Shown: piece by piece, positions 58,054-64,000 of the stretch | Numbering within the stretch: position 1 is the stretch's first letter | How the letters are laid out: each line of letters opens with the position of its first letter | Source of the DNA: an uncultured Actinomycetes bacterium | GTDB taxonomy: Bacteria > Actinomycetota > Acidimicrobiia > Acidimicrobiales > RAAP-2 | NCBI GenBank assembly: GCA_903825305.1 | Contig: CAIKAC010000013.1 | Coordinates: 1-64,000 of the forward strand | Direction of reading: 5' to 3' | DNA length: 64,000 nt | Translations under genes and position numbers: made by a program | The notes under the pieces: generated by a model | What the model saw: only the letters and a program-made list of their open reading frames with translations | Told to the model about the DNA's origin: nothing | Databases searched by the model: none

Positions 58054-60386
58054 CCACTTCCAACACTGAAACCAAGACCTCTCAGAAATCGTCCTGGTCT
58101 ACCGCTCGAGATCTTCCAAAAATCTCAGCTTTGATTGCCGTGATTGGCGTGATCTGGGTGACGCTGTGGCAACTGCATCCATCGCTGCTGTTTTCCAACA
58201 CGCTCGTTACCGGCGGCGACACCGGCGCACACGTTGCACTGGCTGCGTACCTCGAGCACACCTTGTTGCCACATGGCCACCTCACCGGTTGGTATCCAGG
58301 GTGGTACGACGGATATCCGATTTACACCTATTACTTCGTGTTGCCTGACTTGCTCGCGGCACTCGGGGCTCACGTTCTTGGTTTTGACATTGCCTTCAAG
58401 CTCGCGACCGTGCTCGGGGCGCTCATCCTTCCCATCTGCGCCTATGCAATGGGTCGCCTCTTTGGCTTAAAAGGTGCACTTCCGTCAGCGTTGGCTGTCG
58501 CCACCTTGCCGTTTTTGTTCGACGGAAGTTTCACCATCGACGGAGGCAACCTGTTCTCAACCATGGCGGGGGAGTACTCGTTTTCGTTCTCTCTCTCTAT
58601 TGCTTTGCTCCTGATCGGCCTCGTTGCACGAGGGGTGCGCACTGGCAAAGGCACATTGCTGACACCCCTGGTCGCCATGGTGTGCCTCGCGGCCCACTTT
58701 GTGCCCTATCTCTACGCGATAGTGCTTGGGCTCACCGTCGCACTGATGGCGCTTATTCCCCAGCACTGGCGTGGTGACGACACCCTGGATACCCCCGAAG
58801 GCTTGCTCCGAGATCCCAATGAGATCAGTCGCCGGAAGGTAGTCAGATGGTGTGTTCGAGTAGCACTGCTCGCAGCAACGTTGAGCGCGTGGTGGGTGCT
58901 GCCCTTTGCGACCAGTCAGCTCTATGCCAACCCCATGGGCTATTCCAATGACACGGCCTTCGTCGCCCACCTCTTCCCAACGGCCGACCTGTGGGTTGCG
59001 GCATTGGCGCTATGTGGAGTGATCTACGGCATTGCCCGTCGAAGTCGATTTGCTTTCACTCTCGCCATGGGCGCTGCGGTCTTTGGCTTGGCATTTCGCT
59101 TTATGCCTCAGGGGAGTTTGTGGAATGAGCGACTCATTCCCCTGTGGTTCATTTCGCTCTACCTCCTCATGGGTTACTTTGCCGGTGGCGTGGTCACCGA
59201 AATTGCTCGGTGGTGGCGCAGGCACCATGAACGCGAGTTAGGGCACGACGCCAGCGCAGCTGGCGCGCAGTTCGGCCCCCTTGTCCTGCTCCTGTTGGCA
59301 CTCCTTGTTGTGATTCCACCCATCATCCCCAACGCCACGCTCGATCGGGCACTCTCGAAAATTGGCATCACGGTTGGTGCCAATCAGGTGTCGTCATGGG
59401 CACAGTGGAACTACTCGGGATATCAGGGAAAACCGGCATGGCCCGAGTACCACGCCATCATGACCATGATGGCCACGGTAGGCGCTGAATATGGCTGTGG
59501 ACGCGCCATGTGGGAATACAACAGCGATCAAAATCGTTTCGGTACTCCCATGGCACTTATGTTGTTGCCCTATTGGACGAACAATTGCATCGGTTCGCAA
59601 GAAGGCTTGCTCTTCGAATCTTCAGCAACGACGCCGTATCACTTCTTGATTCAAGCGGAAGTATCTCAATCTCCTTCCGATCCTCAAGTAGGTCTGCCCT
59701 ATGGGGGTCTCAATGTGGCGCTTGGCGTTCAGCATCTTCAGATGCTTGGCGTTCGATACCTCATCACGGAAACGCAAGCGGCTACAACGCAAGCGGCGAG
59801 TGTGCCGAGCTTGACCAAACTGGACTCAACGGGTCCATGGCCAGGGGGTTCTAAGTGGACTGTCTGGCTCATCCATAATTCGCCAATGGTGGTGGGTCTG
59901 AATCAGACGCCGACAGTCGTGCCCGGGATTGAGAAGAACCACACCAGTTGGCTCAATGCCAATGTTGCGTGGTTCCTTCATCCCTCTGCGTGGAGCCACC
60001 TCCTCGCCGCATCGGGTCCGACAACCTGGGCGAGAGCGGGCCAACGGGTCCCTGCAAGCTATGGCCACATCGCCGATCCGACCGCCATAACTGACGTTTC
60101 CATGGGATTACAGGGCTTGAGCTTCACGTCATCGCAGTTAGGTAAACCAGTCTTGGTCAAGGTTTCGTACTATCCGCGCTGGCATGTTCGCGGCGCGATG
60201 GGTCCCTACCGAGTAAGTCCGAATCTTATGGTGGTGATCCCCACAGCGCACCGCGTCGTCATGACCTATGGCACCGACCCGATGACGAGCCTTGGCGTCG
60301 TCATTACGTGGATCGCACTCTTGGTAGTGGCTGCTTTGGGAATTCTTGGCCTGTGGCGCCGGCGTTTTAGCCCACAATCGAGCTAA
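58041..60386 (+). CDS. large polytopic membrane protein, 6-pyruvoyl-tetrahydropterin synthase-related (GT-C-like)
   Basis: 781 residues. After a 25-residue start comes the first membrane helix (about 28-45), then the loop NTLVTGGDTGAHVALAAYLE, which has the GGD-x-GAH pattern seen in GT-C transferases. HGHLTGWYPGWYDGYPIYTY and about ten more helices follow (to about 440). A large extracytoplasmic domain (450-750) and a last helix end the protein. The family name (PTPS-related) is historical; the layout is that of polyprenyl-sugar-dependent glycosyltransferases. It probably acts with the GT2 fusion and nucleotide-sugar genes on an envelope glycan. The enzymatic role is inferred. Confidence 0.78.
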   Translation: MASVATSNTETKTSQKSSWSTARDLPKISALIAVIGVIWVTLWQLHPSLLFSNTLVTGGDTGAHVALAAYLEHTLLPHGHLTGWYPGWYDGYPIYTYYFVLPDLLAALGAHVLGFDIAFKLATVLGALILPICAYAMGRLFGLKGALPSALAVATLPFLFDGSFTIDGGNLFSTMAGEYSFSFSLSIALLLIGLVARGVRTGKGTLLTPLVAMVCLAAHFVPYLYAIVLGLTVALMALIPQHWRGDDTLDTPEGLLRDPNEISRRKVVRWCVRVALLAATLSAWWVLPFATSQLYANPMGYSNDTAFVAHLFPTADLWVAALALCGVIYGIARRSRFAFTLAMGAAVFGLAFRFMPQGSLWNERLIPLWFISLYLLMGYFAGGVVTEIARWWRRHHERELGHDASAAGAQFGPLVLLLLALLVVIPPIIPNATLDRALSKIGITVGANQVSSWAQWNYSGYQGKPAWPEYHAIMTMMATVGAEYGCGRAMWEYNSDQNRFGTPMALMLLPYWTNNCIGSQEGLLFESSATTPYHFLIQAEVSQSPSDPQVGLPYGGLNVALGVQHLQMLGVRYLITETQAATTQAASVPSLTKLDSTGPWPGGSKWTVWLIHNSPMVVGLNQTPTVVPGIEKNHTSWLNANVAWFLHPSAWSHLLAASGPTTWARAGQRVPASYGHIADPTAITDVSMGLQGLSFTSSQLGKPVLVKVSYYPRWHVRGAMGPYRVSPNLMVVIPTAHRVVMTYGTDPMTSLGVVITWIALLVVAALGILGLWRRRFSPQSS

Positions 60387-61062
60387 GCGTCACCACGCCA
60401 CTGGGAACCGTTGGCGAAATTGGCTTGCCCCACTGACTAAAGGTCACTGATTTTGATTCGGTGCCTGAACTTCCCGTCACGGTGATAATTCCAGAGATCG
60501 GATGTGCTGAGGCGGTGATGATGGTGAGGTTGGAGGTGCGCTTATTGCTTCCGGACAAATTGGTCTTCTGCGTCAAGACGGTCGTGGGTCCAAGCACCGC
60601 GCTTGAGGTGCCCTTAGCAGTAGGCAAAAAGCCGTGGAGCTCCGACACCAAGGTGGTGGCGCCACTCAAATTTGAGTAGGGCTTGTCACTTGAGCTCACC
60701 GAAATCCACGTGGTGGTGTAGGTGGGAGCTTTGGCCTTGGAGATGCCAAGGACGCCTTCGAGTGCTGAAGCGGATGAGTCTTTGAGGTAGATCACGCCAT
60801 TGATCTTGAGGATGCGAAGACTGACCTGATTGTTGACCAACAGGGTTTCATCGGCACTTGACGCTCCCGCAGCCCCCACAATAACCTCCGTTTGAGAGCC
60901 AATTTTGGTGGTGTCGGTGAAATGTGCAGTATCTGATGCGCTCACCGCCGCATTAATGCGGTTCAAGGTGCTCGAGACCTGAGGGCTGCTTGAAGAGGCG
61001 GAGGAGCAAGCAGCGGTGGCGAGACCGAGTCCTGCAAGGGCGAGGATAAGAGAGCGCTTCAC
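60367..61062 (-). CDS. putative lipoprotein, LppX/LprG-like size, unknown function
   Basis: 231 residues. The signal sequence MKRSLILALAGLGLATAACS has a lipobox ending TAAC (Cys19), so it should be lipidated and held on the outer face of the membrane. The mature part is Ser/Thr-rich with LNRINAAVSASDTAHFTDTT, a LKINGVIYLKDSSASALEGV strand and TTTWISVSSSDKPYSNLSGA, resembling the alpha-beta folds of mycobacterial LppX/LprG lipoproteins, though I cannot be sure. GTG 61062 has TAGGGT 8 nt upstream. It is convergent with the PTPS-related gene and overlaps its end by 20 nt. Confidence 0.75.
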   Translation of the reverse strand: MKRSLILALAGLGLATAACSSASSSSPQVSSTLNRINAAVSASDTAHFTDTTKIGSQTEVIVGAAGASSADETLLVNNQVSLRILKINGVIYLKDSSASALEGVLGISKAKAPTYTTTWISVSSSDKPYSNLSGATTLVSELHGFLPTAKGTSSAVLGPTTVLTQKTNLSGSNKRTSNLTIITASAHPISGIITVTGSSGTESKSVTFSQWGKPISPTVPSGVVTLSSIVG

Positions 61063-61070
61063 GGAGGGTC

Positions 61071-61076
61071 ACCCTA
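61071..61076 (-). promoter_or_regulatory. putative -10 element (TAGGGT) for the lipoprotein gene
   Basis: TAGGGT on the minus strand, 8 nt before GTG 61062. Confidence 0.4.
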
Positions 61077-61132
61077 GCGCCTTCTTGGTTGAGCAATGTG
61101 GCAGGCACCTCGGCTTGAGGCGCTCGCTGGCC

Positions 61133-61138
61133 TAGGAT
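61133..61138 (+). promoter_or_regulatory. putative -10 element (TAGGAT) for the phosphomannomutase gene
   Basis: TAGGAT ends 8 nt before GTG 61147, no ribosome-binding site. It is the same hexamer as before the gene at 32748. Confidence 0.42.
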
Positions 61139-61146
61139 GCACAGCC

Positions 61147-62502
61147 GTGACCGATCTATCCAAGGTATTCAAGGCATACGACATTCGAGGGGTCTATCCC
61201 GAACAGATCGATGAGCATCTGTGCCGCGCGATTGGCTCGGCCTTTGCGAGTTACGCGGCAACACCAAGCATCTGCATTGCTCGAGACATGCGACCCTCTG
61301 GTGTGGCCCTTGCGGCGGCCTTTGCAGAAGGAGCCCGATCAGTTGGGGTGGAAGTGATCGACCTTGGATTGGCTTCCACTGACTTTCTCTACTTTGCTGC
61401 GGGCAAGCTCGACATGCCGGGTGCCATGTTCACCGCCAGCCATAACCCAGCTCAATACAACGGCATCAAACTGTGTTTGGCAGGGGCCAAGCCAGTTGGC
61501 CGCGACACTGGGTTAGCCGAAATAGAGGCTGCGACCGTGCGTTTTCTTGAGCAACCAGCGAGTGGAGCCTTGGCGCCCGAACGCAGCGTGGACATGCTCG
61601 ATGAGTTTTCCGCACACGTGCACAGCTTTGTTGATGTGGCCGCGCTCACCCCGCTCAAAGTTGTGTGCGATACCGCCAATGGCATGGGGGGCCTCATTGC
61701 GCCCCTGGTCTTTTCCGGCCTTCCCTTTGACGTTGAGATCTTGTACCCAGAGCTCGACGGGACCTTTCCCAATCACCCAGCTGACCCCATTCAGCCAGAG
61801 AACTTGGTCGACTTGCAGCGTCGGGTCTTGGAAACGGGCGCTGATATCGGCTTGGCCTTTGACGGTGATGCCGACCGTGTGTTTTTGATTGACGAACAGG
61901 CAGAACCTATCTCGGGCTCATTGACCACCGCGTTAGTCGCCTCCGCCATGCTCGAGCGCAATCCTGGATCAACCATTCTCTATAACTTGATCTGCTCACG
62001 AGTTGTGCCAGAAGTCATTGCCGAACACGGTGGTGTGGGGGTTCGCACGCAAGTGGGCCACTCCTTCATCAAACAAATCATGGCGGAGACGGGGGCGGTG
62101 TTTGGTGGTGAACATTCGGGCCACTACTACTACCGAGACAATTACCGGGCTGACTCGGGGATCATCACTGCCCTGATTGTGCTGGAGATGCGCTGTCGAT
62201 CAGGCCAACCCATGTCGGCCATGCTCGAGCCCTTCCGGCGCTACTGGGCCTCGGGGGAGATCAATACTCACGTGGATTCTCCGGCCGACACCGTGGAGGC
62301 AGTTGCTGATGTGGTGGCCTCACAGGGGGCGACCGTCGATCGACTCGATGGATTGACCGTTGATCATGGGGATTGGTGGTTCAATCTGCGACCATCGAAC
62401 ACCGAGCCGCTCCTTCGCTTGAATGTTGAGGCCCCGGACGAAGCACAAGGCAAAGCTCGGGTGGAAGAAGTAATTGCGCTCATTGCGTCGGTGGGGGCCT
62501 AA
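61147..62502 (+). CDS. manB: phosphomannomutase/phosphoglucomutase (ManB type)
   Basis: 451 residues. VFKAYDIRGVYPEQIDEHLC opens domain 1; FTASHNPAQYNGIKLC carries the phospho-Ser; AFDGDADRVFLIDEQ is the Mg-binding loop DGDADR; GGEHSGHYYYRDNYRADSG is the sugar-specificity loop; and RPSNTEPLLRLNVEA is the phosphate-binding loop in domain 4. It turns mannose-6-P to mannose-1-P (and probably glucose-6-P) for GDP-mannose synthesis. The frame is open to 61096, but GTG 61147 with TAGGAT upstream fits. Followed directly by Trm112, as in other actinobacteria. Confidence 0.94.
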   Translation: MTDLSKVFKAYDIRGVYPEQIDEHLCRAIGSAFASYAATPSICIARDMRPSGVALAAAFAEGARSVGVEVIDLGLASTDFLYFAAGKLDMPGAMFTASHNPAQYNGIKLCLAGAKPVGRDTGLAEIEAATVRFLEQPASGALAPERSVDMLDEFSAHVHSFVDVAALTPLKVVCDTANGMGGLIAPLVFSGLPFDVEILYPELDGTFPNHPADPIQPENLVDLQRRVLETGADIGLAFDGDADRVFLIDEQAEPISGSLTTALVASAMLERNPGSTILYNLICSRVVPEVIAEHGGVGVRTQVGHSFIKQIMAETGAVFGGEHSGHYYYRDNYRADSGIITALIVLEMRCRSGQPMSAMLEPFRRYWASGEINTHVDSPADTVEAVADVVASQGATVDRLDGLTVDHGDWWFNLRPSNTEPLLRLNVEAPDEAQGKARVEEVIALIASVGA

Positions 62503-62733
62503 ATGCTCAACGCCAGTCTGCTCGAGATCCTGGTGTGTCCCAACGATCGCGGGTCACTGCGGTACTACCCCGAACTCAGGCTCTTAGAGAATCCGCGCAC
62601 GCACAAGGTCTACGAGGTTGTTCACGATATTGCGGTGCTGTTGCCTGAGAGTCAACGAGATGCCACCGCCGATGAGGCCGCTGCCATGGAGGCCCAGGCC
62701 TCAAGCGCGATTACGACGGGTTCGAAGAGTTAG
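62503..62733 (+). CDS. Trm112 family small zinc-ribbon-like protein
   Basis: 76 residues. The start NASLLEILVCPNDRGSLRYY carries one Cys; the usual second and third cysteines of Trm112 (C-P-x-C) are missing (CPND), so the zinc site may be lost. YEVVHDIAVLLPESQ is the conserved I-P-x-LLP-E end. Trm112 proteins activate methyltransferases in yeast and archaea; in actinobacteria they sit behind manB and their partner is unknown. ATG starts right after the manB stop. The gene overlaps the convergent acyl-CoA synthetase by 23 nt. Confidence 0.85.
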   Translation: MLNASLLEILVCPNDRGSLRYYPELRLLENPRTHKVYEVVHDIAVLLPESQRDATADEAAAMEAQASSAITTGSKS

Positions 62734-64000
62734 CCACAAACGCAATGGCCTCGCGCTTGTGGCGCGCATAGTCCATTTTCCCTGAAGGACTCCGACCGAT
62801 GGTGTCCACAAAGCGGATGCTTCGAGGGGCTTTGTAGCGTGCCAAGTGTTGACGCACATGCTCAGTCAAGGCTTCGGGGTCAGGACGAGGTGCCGAAGCG
62901 ATGAGCTCAACGATGCCCACCACGACTTCGCCGTAGCGCTCATCGGGGACACCAACAACGCAGGCATCGGCCACACTTTCATGGCGCTTTAAGACTTCTT
63001 CCACTTCTTCGGGATAGACCTTTTCGCCGGCCGTATTGATGCACTGGCTTCCGCGGCCCATGAAATTAACCGTGCCGTCGGTCGAAACGATGGCGTAATC
63101 ACCGGGGATGGAGTAGCGCTTGCCGTCAATGACACGAAAGGTCGCTGTGGTCTTGGCCTCGTCTTTGTAATAACCGAGGGGCACTCGTCCACCCAATGCC
63201 ACCATGCCAATTTCGCCAGATCCTGGGACAACATCGCGATTGTCTTCGCTGAGCACTCTCACCTGTTGAGACACCGTGAAGGTTCCGGTCGTGGTGGTGT
63301 CGTTCCCCCGCGATAGCGATGTCCCCACCCCAATGGCTTCGGATGATCCGAGGGAGTCAATGAGGAGCAAGCGTGGCTTGAAGGCAGCGAGAGCATCTTT
63401 CATGTCTTGGGAGAACATCGCGCCAGTAGAGAGAATGGATTTCAACGAATCAAAGTGGTACTTGCCTGGGTGGGCTTGTATTTCGGCCACCAACGGGCGT
63501 GCGAAGGGGTCGCCGACGATGATGAGTTGGGCGACTTGCTTGGCATCGATCGTGGCGGCAAGTTCAGCCGGGTCATAGTGACGGCTCTCGAGCAAAATGA
63601 CGTGGCCACCTTCAATCAGGCTCTCAAGAGCTTGAAATTGTCCCGTGCCGTGCATGAGGGGACAGGCCGGCAAGAGGGGGAGACTCGGGCCAAGTTCTCG
63701 AAGGCGATGCTTCATTGCTTCGAGGCCACCCTCGAGATCCCAGCGTCGATACGCACCAACATTGAGTCGGCAGAACAAGTCATCTTGACGCCACATCACA
63801 CCTTTGGGCATCCCTGTGGTGCCACCGGTGTACATGAAGAGCAGGTCATCGCCGCTCAACGGTGCCGGTCGCTCAATCACCTCGGGCGTCTCAGCGATGA
63901 CATCTTGATAGTTGGTCGCCCACTCGGGACATGGCGCCGAACCGTCATCGACGAAGAGCCAGGCAACGACCTTGGGCATCGCATCTTTCATGGATGCCAC
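62711..64000 (-). CDS. AMP-dependent acyl-CoA synthetase (FadD-like), N-terminus outside window
   Basis: 429 residues visible; the start lies beyond base 64000. Adenylation motifs: LLFMYTGGTTGMPKGVMWRQ (A3), LIDSLGSSEAIGVG (A5), YSIPGDYAIVSTDGTVNFMG (A7, the Asp that binds ribose), GRGSQCINTAGEKVYPEEVE (A8) and SPSGKMDYAR (A10 with catalytic Lys). It activates an acid to acyl-AMP and then acyl-CoA. Insertions such as the ICRLNVGAYRRWDLEGG-like segment after A3 are seen in actinobacterial FadD and in bile/steroid-acid CoA ligases. The acyl-CoA dehydrogenase at 911 suggests fatty or steroid acid use but is far away. Confidence 0.9.
   Translation of the reverse strand: MASMKDAMPKVVAWLFVDDGSAPCPEWATNYQDVIAETPEVIERPAPLSGDDLLFMYTGGTTGMPKGVMWRQDDLFCRLNVGAYRRWDLEGGLEAMKHRLRELGPSLPLLPACPLMHGTGQFQALESLIEGGHVILLESRHYDPAELAATIDAKQVAQLIIVGDPFARPLVAEIQAHPGKYHFDSLKSILSTGAMFSQDMKDALAAFKPRLLLIDSLGSSEAIGVGTSLSRGNDTTTTGTFTVSQQVRVLSEDNRDVVPGSGEIGMVALGGRVPLGYYKDEAKTTATFRVIDGKRYSIPGDYAIVSTDGTVNFMGRGSQCINTAGEKVYPEEVEEVLKRHESVADACVVGVPDERYGEVVVGIVELIASAPRPDPEALTEHVRQHLARYKAPRSIRFVDTIGRSPSGKMDYARHKREAIAFVANSSNPS

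Overview
The window reads as the chromosome of an actinobacterium, most probably of the Acidimicrobiia or a related deep branch. The lineage is inferred from gene content and was not searched. GC is roughly 60% by eye, genes are tightly packed with many 4-nt start/stop overlaps, and starts are often GTG. Marker genes include F420 biosynthesis (cofD/cofE), DUF501, DUF3817, DUF5719, and the tiny ribosomal proteins bS22 and bL37. The segment 13.1-38.6 kb keeps the content and much of the order of the Mycobacterium tuberculosis Rv1003-Rv1026 region (rsmI, metG, tatD, a cell-wall factor, rsmA, ispE, glmU, prs, rplY, pth, mfd, mazG, eno, ftsB, DUF501, ppx). Many operon-leading genes lack a Shine-Dalgarno sequence. 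Instead they carry a TAnnnT hexamer 6-10 nt upstream of the start codon, the signature of leaderless transcription, and this was used to choose several starts.

Layout. 1-914: an in-frame hybrid of an AT-richer LarA-like C-terminus and a native MFS transporter C-terminus, most likely an assembly chimera at a contig edge. 0.9-12.2 kb: acyl-CoA dehydrogenase; a glycosyltransferase / methyltransferase / terpene-cyclase-fold / methyltransferase neighbourhood; a GDT1-type cation transporter; an M1 aminopeptidase; a PfkB sugar/nucleoside kinase; a flippase-like membrane protein and CtaG. 12.2-18.9 kb: two small membrane proteins, bL37, then rsmI, metG, tatD, an RlpA-like wall protein where mycobacteria have rpfB, rsmA and ispE. 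18.9-25.2 kb, minus strand: a response regulator and sensor kinase upstream of two paralogous Ser/Thr-rich membrane-anchored proteins, ApbE, a ferric-reductase-like haem membrane protein, a NuoF-like flavoprotein and a 3Fe-4S ferredoxin, ending at bS22. 25.7-38.6 kb: tRNA-Gln, a C-terminally short GlmU, prs, rplY, pth, mfd, a parvulin-like protein, mazG, eno, ftsB, DUF501 and ppx. 38.6-50 kb: acetyltransferase, GT2 enzyme, a short-variable-loop tRNA with anticodon UAA, nucleotide-sugar genes, cofE/cofD, a beta-lactamase-fold protein, three tandem GT4 enzymes and a nucleotide-sugar reductase. 50-64 kb: a helical phasin-like protein, a giant GT2-membrane fusion with a DUF5719 partner, ftsH, CPBP protease, a GT-C-like membrane protein, a lipoprotein, phosphomannomutase, Trm112 and a partial acyl-CoA synthetase.

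The most interesting system is the 19.0-25.2 kb cluster. It has all parts of an electron route from cytosolic carriers through a di-haem membrane protein to an extracytosolic covalently bound flavin, except that no FMN-binding-domain protein is present. In the expected position are two short Ser/Thr-rich proteins with a shared N-terminal membrane anchor and a shared C-terminal tail, T-A-[VF]-S-G-G-S. That tail resembles the (S/T)GA(T/S) site that ApbE modifies. I propose them as minimal flavin carriers; this is inference and can be tested.
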